Part shown: positions 44,435 to 52,819 of the stretch, one piece after another
Layout: the number at the start of each line of letters is the position of its first letter
Numbering within the stretch: the stretch's first letter is position 1
Assembly (NCBI GenBank): GCA_965247475.1
Contig: OZ252016.1
Location: forward strand, 2,232,001-2,296,000
Origin: G965247475 sp965247475
GTDB lineage: Bacteria > Chloroflexota > UBA11872
DNA length: 64,000 nt
Direction: 5' to 3'
Notes under the pieces: generated by a model
What the model was told of the DNA's origin: nothing
What the model saw: the letters and a program-made list of their open reading frames with translations, nothing else
The model's database searches: none
Program-made: the position numbers and the translations under genes

Positions 44435-44524
44435 CGCTCGAGCCCCAATCACCGGCGATCACGGACCTGGCCCCCACCCGAATCGCGCATACGCTGGGAC
44501 CGGCGGCGAACCGCGAGGCGCCGG

Positions 44525-47500
44525 ATGCCTGAGCCCTCGAGCTATCCGGACCTGACCTTCGACCGCGGCGTCGGCGAGGTCGATCCCTTCGTAGCCGACC
44601 TGATCGACCGCGAGCACGCGCGGCAGCGCGACAAGCTGATCCTGATTCCGTCCGAGAGCCTCACGCCGGGGCCGGTCCGAGAGGCGCTGGCCTCGCCGTT
44701 CACCAGCATCTACTCGGAGGGATATCCGGCCGGCCCGATGCTGCGGGACGACCCCGAGCGGCTGGAAGACCTGGACTGGCAGCTGGCGCGGTTCCGGCGC
44801 TACGGCGACCGGCGCTACTACCGCGGCAACGACTTCTCAAACCTGGTGGAATCACTGGCGCGGCGCCGCTGCGCGGAGATCTTCACGAACGGCCGCGTCG
44901 CCGCCTCCAACCTGCACGTCAACGTGCAGCCGCTCTCCGGCGCGGCGGCGAACAACGCCGTGTTCGAGGCGCTGCTCGATCCCGACGACGGCATCATGGG
45001 GCTGCAGCTCTCGCACGGCGGGCATCTGACGCACGGCTCGCCGGTCAGCCGTTCTGGGATCCGGTACCGCTCCGTACGCTACGAGCTCGTCGACGCGGCA
45101 TCGCGGCTCGACTACGACCAGATCGCCGCGATCGCCGATCGAGAGCGGCCCCGCATCATCATTGCGGGCTACACGTCGTATCCCTGGGCGCCGGATTGGG
45201 AGCGTTTCCGAGCCATCGCCGATTCGGTGGACGCCTACCTGATGGCCGATATCTCGCATCCGGCCGGGATGGTGGTCGCGGGCGCGTACCCGTCGCCGGT
45301 GGGCATCGCGGACGTGGTGACGTTTACGACGCACAAGACCCTCTTCGGGCCGCGGGCGGCGGTGATCCTCTCGCACCGACGACACCTGATGCGAAGGATC
45401 GACCGGGCCGTGTTCCCGGGCGAGCAGGGCGGCCCGCACGTGAACAAGATGGCGGCGATGGCGGTAGCCTTTGGCCTCGCCGCCACGCCGGCCTTCGCGG
45501 CCGTGCAGCGGCGGATCGCGGACAACGCCGCCGTGCTCGCCGACGCGCTGGTCGACCAGGGCGTGGGCGTGGCCTACGGCGGAACCGACACGCACCTGCT
45601 GGTGGTCAATCTGCGGGAAGCGGGCGCCAGCGGTGAGCTGCGCGGCGAGCCGGCCGTGCGCATCCTGGATCTGCTGGGGATCGTCGCCAATCGAAACTCG
45701 TTGCCCGGCGACAGTGGATTCGCGGCGCCCAGCGGCGTGCGCATGGGCACGCCGTGGCTGACACAGCGCGGCTTCGACACGTCCGACATACGCGAGCTGG
45801 CTGGACTGCTGGGCCGCGCGTTCCGAGCCATGATCGGCGTGACCTATCCGGGCAAACGCGGCGCCCGGCATCGCGGCCGGATCGAGTTCTCACAGCTGCG
45901 GGCGCTGCGGGCGGAGGTCGCGGAGCTCGCGAGCCGCGGCGCGGCCGAACGCGCGCGGCCCGCGCCGGTCGTTCCCGAGCGGGCGGCGCTGATCGAGGTT
46001 CGAGGACCGCGCGCGCCGCAGTTCGTGGATGAGCTGTCGAACCGGCGGGTGCGAGACCTCGCGTCCGGCGCGGCGGCGCACGTCGGCGTCGGCGCTCCGG
46101 CGGGCGGCGAAGCAATCCCCGCGCTGGTGGTTCGGCCCGAAACCGATCGACGCGGGCACGAACGCCGGATGTGGCTGATCGTGAATCCGGCGGCCGGCTC
46201 GGACGCCGCCGAGTGGCTGCAGGCCGCGTCCGACGGCTACGTGGTGGTCGACCGCGCTGACCCGAGTCGCAAGCTGACGGGACCGGTGGCCGTGACGCCA
46301 GGGCCGGGCGCCCGCGAACCGCTGGACGCCATCCCGATCTCGGCGGCCGACGCGGCCAGACTCGCGCCGGACGGCGGATCGGCGGTCACCAAGATCGAAC
46401 TCGACGGGATTCCCGCATTGGTGATTCGCGACGGTGAGGCGGCCGCCGTGGTCGCCGACGCAACATCGATAGCCGAGCTCACCGGCGCGCTGGGCGCACG
46501 CAACATCTCGCCGGCCGCGGTGCCCAATCCGCCAGCGGCGGATGTGCGGCGGCCCTTCTTCGCCGGTCGGTCCGACGCGCTGCCCAAGACGGGGCCCGAG
46601 CGACGGCCGGCCTTCGCCTGGACGGAGCCGTCCGATGCGTCCGAACTGCTCGAGACCCCGCTGCACGACTGGCACGCGGAGCGGTCCCGGATGGTGCCAT
46701 TCGCGGGCTGGCGTATGCCGGTCTGGTACGAAGGCATCGAGGCCGAGCATCGTGCGGTTCGCACCGCCGCGGGGCTGTTTGACGTCGGGCACATGGGGGT
46801 GTTCGGGATCGGAGGCCCGCACGCGGCGGAATTCCTCGACCTCGTGGTGACCGGGACCGTGTCGCGAGTCCCGATCGGCCGGGCGCTGTACACCTACCTG
46901 CTCGACCCGACGGGACACTGCCTGGACGACCTGATCGTATACAGGCTCACCCGAGACCGATTCCTGGCGGTGGTGAACGCGTCCAACGCTGACAAGGATT
47001 GGGCCTGGCTGCGGGGCGTGAACGAACGCGAGTTCGAGATCGAACCCGGCGACCTGTGGGCGGAGCGCCCGGTGGCCGCCGAGTTGGAGAACCTGAAGAA
47101 TCCGGACGCGGGCGATCGGCGCCGCGTCGATCTGGCCCTGCAGGGGAAGCACTCGCGCGCGATCCTGCAACGGATTGCCGGTAGCCAGTCCGATGCCGCG
47201 ACGATTGCGGCGATGCGGTCGAACGACGTCCGCACGGTCACGCTGGGCAGGACCCAGGTGGAGGTCGCGTGCACCGGCTACACCGGCGAACGGACCGGAT
47301 TCGAGATCTTCGTGCATCCGCAGGCGGCCGCGGACGTCTGGGAAGAGATCCTCACGGCGGGCGCCGAGGACGGGGTGAAGCCGTGCGGGCTTGGCGCCCG
47401 CGACTCGACCCGAACCGAAGCCGGGTTTCCGCTGTACGGGCACGAACTGGGCGGCGACCTGGACCTGACACCCGGCGACGCCGGTTTCGGCAGTTTCGTG

Positions 47501-47845
47501 AAGGTTCACAAGAGCTTCTTCATCGGCCGCCGCGGGTTCGCGGCGCGTGAGGCCGCGCGGCAGGCTGAGATCGTGCGCTTCCGCGTCACCGACGAGCCCG
47601 CGCCGATTGCGCGGCCGGGCGATCCGGTCATGGGCGAGGACGGCGCCACGATCGGCAGCGTCACCAGCGCCACGCTCGCGCTGGACCGCCGCCAGATCGG
47701 CATGGCCCACGTGGCACGGCCGAGCACCGAGCCTGGAACGCCACTGGCCATCCACGCGGGGGCGGCGCGGCGACGTCGCGCCGCGCCGGCCGGGCGCGAG
47801 CGGCCGGCCGTTCATGCGAAGGTCATTTCGCGCTTCCGCCGCTAG
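44525..47845 (+). CDS. SHMT - degenerate GcvT - GcvT fusion (glycine hydroxymethyltransferase/aminomethyltransferase)
   Basis: 1106 aa. Residues 1-455: serine hydroxymethyltransferase, with SIYSEGYPAG, NVQPLSGAAANNAVF, HGGHLTHG and PLP Lys271 in FTTHKTLFGPR. Residues about 485-660: a middle module that reads like a shortened GcvT core (ALIEVRGPRAPQFVDELS, MWLIVNPAAGSDAAEWL) lacking folate-site motifs. Residues about 710-1080: full aminomethyltransferase GcvT, with RMVPFAGWRMPVWYEGI, GLFDVGHMGVF, VVNASNADKDWAWLRG and CGLGARDSTRTEAGFPLYG. It could channel the one-carbon unit of tetrahydrofolate between glycine cleavage and serine synthesis. No gcvH or gcvP is in the window. Confidence 0.92.
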   Translation: MPEPSSYPDLTFDRGVGEVDPFVADLIDREHARQRDKLILIPSESLTPGPVREALASPFTSIYSEGYPAGPMLRDDPERLEDLDWQLARFRRYGDRRYYRGNDFSNLVESLARRRCAEIFTNGRVAASNLHVNVQPLSGAAANNAVFEALLDPDDGIMGLQLSHGGHLTHGSPVSRSGIRYRSVRYELVDAASRLDYDQIAAIADRERPRIIIAGYTSYPWAPDWERFRAIADSVDAYLMADISHPAGMVVAGAYPSPVGIADVVTFTTHKTLFGPRAAVILSHRRHLMRRIDRAVFPGEQGGPHVNKMAAMAVAFGLAATPAFAAVQRRIADNAAVLADALVDQGVGVAYGGTDTHLLVVNLREAGASGELRGEPAVRILDLLGIVANRNSLPGDSGFAAPSGVRMGTPWLTQRGFDTSDIRELAGLLGRAFRAMIGVTYPGKRGARHRGRIEFSQLRALRAEVAELASRGAAERARPAPVVPERAALIEVRGPRAPQFVDELSNRRVRDLASGAAAHVGVGAPAGGEAIPALVVRPETDRRGHERRMWLIVNPAAGSDAAEWLQAASDGYVVVDRADPSRKLTGPVAVTPGPGAREPLDAIPISAADAARLAPDGGSAVTKIELDGIPALVIRDGEAAAVVADATSIAELTGALGARNISPAAVPNPPAADVRRPFFAGRSDALPKTGPERRPAFAWTEPSDASELLETPLHDWHAERSRMVPFAGWRMPVWYEGIEAEHRAVRTAAGLFDVGHMGVFGIGGPHAAEFLDLVVTGTVSRVPIGRALYTYLLDPTGHCLDDLIVYRLTRDRFLAVVNASNADKDWAWLRGVNEREFEIEPGDLWAERPVAAELENLKNPDAGDRRRVDLALQGKHSRAILQRIAGSQSDAATIAAMRSNDVRTVTLGRTQVEVACTGYTGERTGFEIFVHPQAAADVWEEILTAGAEDGVKPCGLGARDSTRTEAGFPLYGHELGGDLDLTPGDAGFGSFVKVHKSFFIGRRGFAAREAARQAEIVRFRVTDEPAPIARPGDPVMGEDGATIGSVTSATLALDRRQIGMAHVARPSTEPGTPLAIHAGAARRRRAAPAGRERPAVHAKVISRFRR

Positions 47846-47853
47846 CAATCGCG

Positions 47854-47867
47854 CCACCGGCCGGTGG
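47854..47867 (+). terminator. 14-bp palindrome after the SHMT-GcvT gene
   Basis: CCACCGGCCGGTGG, perfect; as RNA a 5-bp stem with GGCC loop, 8 bp after the stop. No T run. A TACGGT follows at once, so an operator for the next gene is the alternative. Confidence 0.35.
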
Positions 47868-47904
47868 TACGGTGCGCGCATCCTGGGCTGACGGGGAAGG
47901 CGCC

Positions 47905-48702
47905 ATGCGATTCGAAGGACGGGTAGCCGTGGTGACGGGCGGCGCGAGCGGGCTCGGGCTCGCAACCGTGCAGAAGCTGTCGAGCGAAGGCGCCGCCGTT
48001 GTCGTGGCCGACATCAACCTCGATGCCGCGCGCGAGGCCGCGAGTGGGTTGCAAGGTCCGGGGCTCGCGATCGCCGTCGACGTGACGGACGGCGACTCGA
48101 TCGAGGCGATGACAAAGGAAGCGATCGACGAGTTCGGTCAGATCGATGTGCTGGTGACGAGCGCGGGACGAACGGCGGTCGGCGCCGCGCTCGAGCAGCC
48201 GCGCGACGCCTGGGACCGGGTGATCGACAGCATGCTCACCGGCACGTTCCTGACCTGCCAGTCAGTCGGGCGACAGATGGTGGCGCGCGGGTCCGGGACG
48301 ATCGTGACGCTGGGCTCGATCCTGTCCGAGACGGCGTTCCTCGGGCGGATCGGCTACTGCGCGGCCAAGGCGGGCGTCGCCATGCTCACGCGCGTGCTGG
48401 CGATCGAGTGGGGACCATCGGGCGTGCGGGTGAATTGCGTTGGCCCGGTCCACACGCTGACGGCACTGACGCGCCAGGTGGAAGAACAAGGTCAGGTCGA
48501 TTTCAAGGCGATCGTGGACCGGATTCCGATGGGCCGGATGGCCGAACCGGAGGACATCGCGGACGCGATTGCATTCCTTGCCTCGGACGACGCGCGGTTG
48601 ATTACGGGCCAGCTGCTCTTCGTGGACGGCGGGTTCACGGCGTTTCGGCACGTGGGATCGGCCGCGAATCCCGACATTCCACCCTACGTGCCAACGCCGT
48701 AG
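47905..48702 (+). CDS. short-chain dehydrogenase/reductase
   Basis: 265 aa from the ATG at 47905 (GGGGAAGG 4 nt upstream). Rossmann loop VVTGGASGLGLATVQKL, Asp in VVADINLDAA (NAD preference), catalytic Ser in TLGSILSE, Tyr and Lys in YCAAKAG. C-terminal ITGQLLFVDGGF is typical of SDR oxidoreductases such as FabG-like or 3-hydroxy-dehydrogenases. Substrate unknown. Confidence 0.88.
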   Translation: MRFEGRVAVVTGGASGLGLATVQKLSSEGAAVVVADINLDAAREAASGLQGPGLAIAVDVTDGDSIEAMTKEAIDEFGQIDVLVTSAGRTAVGAALEQPRDAWDRVIDSMLTGTFLTCQSVGRQMVARGSGTIVTLGSILSETAFLGRIGYCAAKAGVAMLTRVLAIEWGPSGVRVNCVGPVHTLTALTRQVEEQGQVDFKAIVDRIPMGRMAEPEDIADAIAFLASDDARLITGQLLFVDGGFTAFRHVGSAANPDIPPYVPTP

Positions 48703-48739
48703 GCGCGGGCCGGGGCGATGGGACGGGTCGCGCCCGACG

Positions 48740-49372
48740 CTAGCCGGCGGCCGACCAGACCGGCCGATCGGCCTTGAAGCAGTACGGGTGGTGCGGCGGA
48801 ACCACGAGGCCGGTCGCCTCCACGAACGAGCGGGCCACGCCGGGCCCCATGAACGCGAAGGCCTTCTTGAGCTCGGACTGCTTGGCCGCCTGACTCGACG
48901 GCATGCCCAGCAGAAAGCTCTCGAGCGACCCGTGTGTGTCGCGCAGGTCGAGCGAGCGGCGGGCGTTCCCGATGGCGGCGTCGACTTTCCTCCGGCTCCG
49001 GACGACGTCGGGGTCCTGCATGAGCCGCTCGATGTCGGTGGGACCGAAGTTGGCGACCGACTCGATATCGAAGCCCGCGTAGGCGCGGCGGAGCCCCTGG
49101 CGCTTGTTCCAGACGAGTGTCCAGCTGAGGCCGGCGTGGAAGATCTCGAACATCATTCGCTCGAACCACTCGCTGTCATCGCGCGGACGCTCGCCCCAGA
49201 TGTCGTCGTGATAGGCGGTCAGATCGGGGTTCCGTTGCGCCCACTCGCAGCGCGGCGTCTGGCCAGCGGCCGCGCGCGCCTCGGCGGCGGCGAAGTCCAG
49301 CGGCAGCGCCGGTTTCCGCAACTTCGGTCGTCCGGGCGGCAGATCTGGAACTTTGGCTAGATTCGGGGTCAT
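48740..49372 (-). CDS. tag: DNA-3-methyladenine glycosylase I
   Basis: 210 aa. The ATG at 49372 is preferred because GGGAG precedes it by about 8 nt. Tag signature: CEWAQRNPDLTAYHDDIWG (Cys and His of the zinc site), MMFEIFHAGLSWTLVWNKR with the conserved Glu and Trp, and HHPYC giving the other zinc ligands. It excises 3-methyladenine from alkylated DNA. Confidence 0.93.
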   Translation of the reverse strand: MTPNLAKVPDLPPGRPKLRKPALPLDFAAAEARAAAGQTPRCEWAQRNPDLTAYHDDIWGERPRDDSEWFERMMFEIFHAGLSWTLVWNKRQGLRRAYAGFDIESVANFGPTDIERLMQDPDVVRSRRKVDAAIGNARRSLDLRDTHGSLESFLLGMPSSQAAKQSELKKAFAFMGPGVARSFVEATGLVVPPHHPYCFKADRPVWSAAG

Positions 49373-49468
49373 GCGTCGATCTCCCATCACGCCGCGAGCG
49401 ACGTGCTGATGGTATCGCCGCGGCGGGCGGCGCCGGATCGCAAGACGTCGTGGCCGGGTCGCGTTCGC

Positions 49469-49948
49469 CTACTCGTCCGCCCGCGGTCGCGTGTCGGTCT
49501 CCAGCTGCACGGCGACATCCTCGAAGCCGCAACTGTGCCAGAACTCAATCTCGGCCGTGGCGTACTGCGGAACCCGCACGGCGATCCGGGCCACCCCCTC
49601 GTCATGCAGGACCGCCCGCATCGAGTCGATGAGAAACCGGCCGAGACCGCTGCGCCGCTCGCTTGGGGTCACGTAGATCTCGGCGATCTGGGCCACCCCG
49701 GAGGCGACGAAGAAGTTCGCCATGCCAAGGGTCCGGTCATTGCGTCTGTACAGCCAAAGCCAGGTGGAGTGGTTGTCCAGCCGCCGGCGCATCCGGTGCT
49801 CCATGAGCGCGCGCCACTCGCCGGGGTCGTCGAGCACGCCGCGCAGCGTCTCGGACCAGTAGACCAGCAGCGCATCGAGAAGATGGTCCCAGTCCGCGCG
49901 CGGGCTGGCCACGCTAATACGGGTGATCTCGCCGGTGGACCAGGTCAT
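49469..49948 (-). CDS. GNAT-family N-acetyltransferase
   Basis: 159 aa. Acetyl-CoA-binding motif A: IAEIYVTPSERRSGLGRFLIDSM, preceded by GMANFFVASGVA and followed by ATAEIEFWHSCGFED. Substrate unknown. Its ATG overlaps the tyrS stop by 4 nt, so it is co-translated with tyrS. Confidence 0.88.
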   Translation of the reverse strand: MTWSTGEITRISVASPRADWDHLLDALLVYWSETLRGVLDDPGEWRALMEHRMRRRLDNHSTWLWLYRRNDRTLGMANFFVASGVAQIAEIYVTPSERRSGLGRFLIDSMRAVLHDEGVARIAVRVPQYATAEIEFWHSCGFEDVAVQLETDTRPRADE

Positions 49949-51189
49949 GGAGCAGCCTCGACCCGCACGCGGTGATAGCGCTTCCGGCCCGCGCGCAGCA
50001 GCAGCGATCCGTCCTGAAGATCCGACGCGCTCACGTGCGCGTCCTCGCGGTCGATGCGGAGATCGTTGAGGTACGCGCCGCCTTGCCGAATGAGCCTGCG
50101 GGCCTCGCCGCGGGAAGCGGCCAGACCGGTCGAGACGAGCAGGTCGAAGACCGGCAGACCAGCCTCGAGGGCGGCGACCGCGACGGTGGTCTCCGGAACG
50201 GCGCTGGTGCTGCCGCCGGCGTCCGCGAATACCGCGCGCGAGCTCTCACGCGCCTCATCCGCCGCCGCTACTCCATGCACGAGCGCCGTGACCTCGTGCG
50301 CAAGCCGCTCCTTGGCACGGGGCGCGTCGCGTCCATGCAGACGGCTCAGCTCCTCGACCTCGGCCATCGGCAGGAAGGTCATCAAGCTGAGCAGACGCTC
50401 GGTGAGCTGGTCCTCGACATTGATCCAGTACTGGTAGAACTCGTAGGGCGATGTCTGATCCGCGTCGAGCCAGAGCGCGCCGGCGGCGGTCTTGCCCATT
50501 TTCTCTCCGGTGCTGCTGACCAGCAGCGGCGACACCAGGCCAAAGGCCTGAGCGTCTTCGACGCGACGGATCAGATCGACACCAGCGAGGATGTTGCTCC
50601 ACTGATCGCTTCCGCCGACCTGCAGGACGCAGCCGTGCGTGCGGTACAAGTGGAGGAAGTCGTACGCCTGCAGCAGCCGGTAGTTGAACTCGACGAAGTT
50701 CAGGCTGGCGCCGGACTCGAGGCGACGGCGATACGTATCGGTCGCGATCATCTCGTTGACCCTGAAGTGGCGGCCGATCTCGCGGAGAAAGTCGAGGTAG
50801 TCCAGGCCGCGCAGCCATTCGCTGTTGTCGATCACCTCACCGCGGCCCTCGCCCATCTCGATCAGACGCGAGAGCTGCGACGTGATGGCCGCCACATTGC
50901 GCGCGATCTCCGCCTCCGACAGGACAGCGCGGGTCGACTCGCGTTCGCTCGGATCGCCAACCAAAGCCGTCCCGCCGCCGGCGACGAACACCGCGCGGTG
51001 GCCGGCGCGCTGCAGATGGGCGGCCATGACGAGCTGGACAAAGTGACCGGCGGTGAGACTCGACGCCGTAGGGTCGAACCCGACGTAGAAGGTGATCGGA
51101 TCATCGAGCGCGCGCCGCAGGCCGTCGGCGTCGCTGGCGGAGTGAACGAATCCGCGCTCGGCGAGCGTATCGAGGGCGTTCGTTTCCAT
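49945..51189 (-). CDS. tyrS: tyrosyl-tRNA synthetase
   Basis: 414 aa from the ATG at 51189; upstream in-frame starts add an unlikely leader. Class I core with FDPTASSLTAGHFVQLV (HIGH-like), VGGSDQWSNILAG for tyrosine and tRNA binding, the KMSKS-equivalent EKMGKT and a C-terminal S4 domain (LLVSTGLAASRGEARRLIRQGG). The leader has a CCCCGA/TCGGGG stem-loop at 51214-51229, but no T-box sequence was found. Confidence 0.95.
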   Translation of the reverse strand: METNALDTLAERGFVHSASDADGLRRALDDPITFYVGFDPTASSLTAGHFVQLVMAAHLQRAGHRAVFVAGGGTALVGDPSERESTRAVLSEAEIARNVAAITSQLSRLIEMGEGRGEVIDNSEWLRGLDYLDFLREIGRHFRVNEMIATDTYRRRLESGASLNFVEFNYRLLQAYDFLHLYRTHGCVLQVGGSDQWSNILAGVDLIRRVEDAQAFGLVSPLLVSSTGEKMGKTAAGALWLDADQTSPYEFYQYWINVEDQLTERLLSLMTFLPMAEVEELSRLHGRDAPRAKERLAHEVTALVHGVAAADEARESSRAVFADAGGSTSAVPETTVAVAALEAGLPVFDLLVSTGLAASRGEARRLIRQGGAYLNDLRIDREDAHVSASDLQDGSLLLRAGRKRYHRVRVEAAP

Positions 51190-51213
51190 GGTCGTCGACC
51201 GGTTCGTGCCGAA

Positions 51214-51229
51214 CCCCGAGGCTTCGGGG
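51214..51229 (-). other. stem-loop in the tyrS leader
   Basis: CCCCGA and TCGGGG pair over 6 bp with a 4-nt loop, 25 nt before the tyrS ATG. It may act in regulation or be chance. T-box core sequences are absent. Confidence 0.25.
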
Positions 51230-51416
51230 CGCTGCGCGATCAGGCTGTCAGCGGGCGTCGACATCTGGCGGAAGAAGCGACGATGAACGCCGTCGCAACC
51301 GAGAATCCGATTCGCGCGCCCACGGCGACGGGTCGCAGGGGAGCCGCCCGTCTGGCCAGATCACATCCGGGCGATGCTACGCCGGGCGAATCGCGAGCGT
51401 CAATGACCCTGCCCGC

Positions 51417-52709
51417 TCAACACGTGTCGGCGTAAATCCGGCCGACGAGACGTTCCAACGCGCCGCCGCCCTCTTGAAACGTCCGCAAGCGCGCGTTCTC
51501 GACTCGCTCGATGTCCGTCAGCGGCGCTTGCTTGCCGTCCGGACCGACGAGCGCGCCCCAGGTTTGAGCCTCACGCGCGATGGCTCGCTGCTCACCAAGC
51601 AGGCACGAGGCGCGCGAACCATCCAGCAGACCGCTGTGGAAGTCCTCGAGGTGCGCCAGCTCATGCGCCATCACGGCGGCCAACACGCGCGCATCCTCGG
51701 CAGCCAGGCGGTGGTTCAGGTTGATCGCATCCGGGGACGTGAAGACCGCGAGAATCTCCCGCGGGTATCGCCGTGCCCGGAACGCGACATCCAGATCGGC
51801 GGCCAGGCCCAGCCCCGAGTCGTTGATCGCGACGCCCTCCAGCAGGCGCAGCGCCTCCGCGACGGCGTCATCAATGACGTTGTAGGCGCGGTCGGTCGCC
51901 GTGGCGAGATCGAGCGCCACCAACTCGGAAGGCGACGCGCGCACGTCCGCAAGGCGCGCGTCATCGGGAGTGTGCGGCGCGGCGACGAGCGAATCCGCGA
52001 ACAGGAAGTCCTTGAAGTAATCGCCGCCGTTGACCAGCACCACCGAGCCCACCGACTGACCGCCATCGACGGCCTCGACCCAGCGCTGAAGCGCGGTGCG
52101 CTGGAACCGCTGGACGACGAACGGCCCGATCCGCTCCGGCCGCGACATCGGGAGTCCGTGGAGCTCCAGACTGGCGGCGACATTCCCGGGGTCAATGGGG
52201 TTTTGCGCGAAGGCGGCGGCGATCCCTGAATCGGTGAGCCATCCCAGCCGGATCTGGGTCGCCTCGGCCAGCGATGTCGAGCCGTCCGCCTCCGGCCGCG
52301 GAACCTGGCGAGCGAGCAATTCGTCATCGAATCCATGACGTTCGAGCAGCTCATAGAGATTCGCCAGCCGCGTACGCTCATCGGCCGGCGACCACTGCAG
52401 CAAGACACGCTGCGTGAGCTGGTAGACGAACCCGCCCTCGCCGATCCACGGTCGGGACGACGGAAGCCCCATGACCTCGATACCCCCGAACCGCTCGAAG
52501 GCATCGAGGAATCGCGGGCCATCCGCGTAGTTGCGGACTCCGAACCCGGTGCCGTTCTGTCCCAGATCGGTGAAGAACCGGCCCGCGCTGACCGGGATCT
52601 CGTCGTGGTACGCGGGCGGCCCCGCCCACGCGACACCGGACGCGCCGAATCCGACGACGATCGCGAGCGCGACCGCCAGCAGCGGCGTGCGCAGGCGTGA
52701 ACGGATCAG
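51417..52709 (-). CDS. secreted putative zinc protease (HELAH) with shared N-terminal module
   Basis: About 430 aa if it begins at CTG 52709. There is no ATG, GTG or TTG between the in-frame TGA at 52716 and 52472, yet that stretch encodes a textbook signal peptide (LLAVALAIVVGFGASGVAWA) and the start of the module shared with the gene at 41979. GGAG lies 9 nt before the CTG. Module features: MGLPSSRPWIGEGGFVYQ, RPERIGPFVVQRFQRTALQ. The C-terminal region has AHELAHLEDFH (residues 349-353 HELAH) typical of zincins. Peptidase activity is inferred. A trivial alternative is an ATG start at 52472, which would lose the signal peptide. Confidence 0.7.
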   Translation of the reverse strand: MIRSRLRTPLLAVALAIVVGFGASGVAWAGPPAYHDEIPVSAGRFFTDLGQNGTGFGVRNYADGPRFLDAFERFGGIEVMGLPSSRPWIGEGGFVYQLTQRVLLQWSPADERTRLANLYELLERHGFDDELLARQVPRPEADGSTSLAEATQIRLGWLTDSGIAAAFAQNPIDPGNVAASLELHGLPMSRPERIGPFVVQRFQRTALQRWVEAVDGGQSVGSVVLVNGGDYFKDFLFADSLVAAPHTPDDARLADVRASPSELVALDLATATDRAYNVIDDAVAEALRLLEGVAINDSGLGLAADLDVAFRARRYPREILAVFTSPDAINLNHRLAAEDARVLAAVMAHELAHLEDFHSGLLDGSRASCLLGEQRAIAREAQTWGALVGPDGKQAPLTDIERVENARLRTFQEGGGALERLVGRIYADTC

Positions 52710-52807
52710 ACGCTCTCACTCCAGACGTGTACGCGGCGAAGTCCGGCGCCTTCGCCAACCAATATCATGCTGCCAAGAAACGGTGCAGGCCGGTGCCGCC
52801 GTTACGG

Positions 52808-52813
52808 TAGATT
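52808..52813 (+). promoter_or_regulatory. TAGATT -10-like box 6 nt before selD
   Basis: TANNNT hexamer, 6-nt spacer, ATG at 52820. No ribosome-binding site lies before this ATG, again suggesting leaderless transcription. Confidence 0.45.
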
Positions 52814-52819
52814 CAGCCC

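Noticed and set aside
45890..47965. Long minus-strand ORF (691 aa) opposite the SHMT-GcvT gene
   Set aside because: Antisense shadow of a high-GC gene; composition atypical of a protein and no domains.
51190..51416. T-box leader upstream of tyrS
   Set aside because: No T-box core sequence on the minus strand; only a small stem-loop.
52714..52720. Second selenocysteine TGA upstream of the HELAH protein
   Set aside because: Sequence before that TGA does not read as protein and a signal peptide begins right after it, so the TGA is an ordinary upstream stop.
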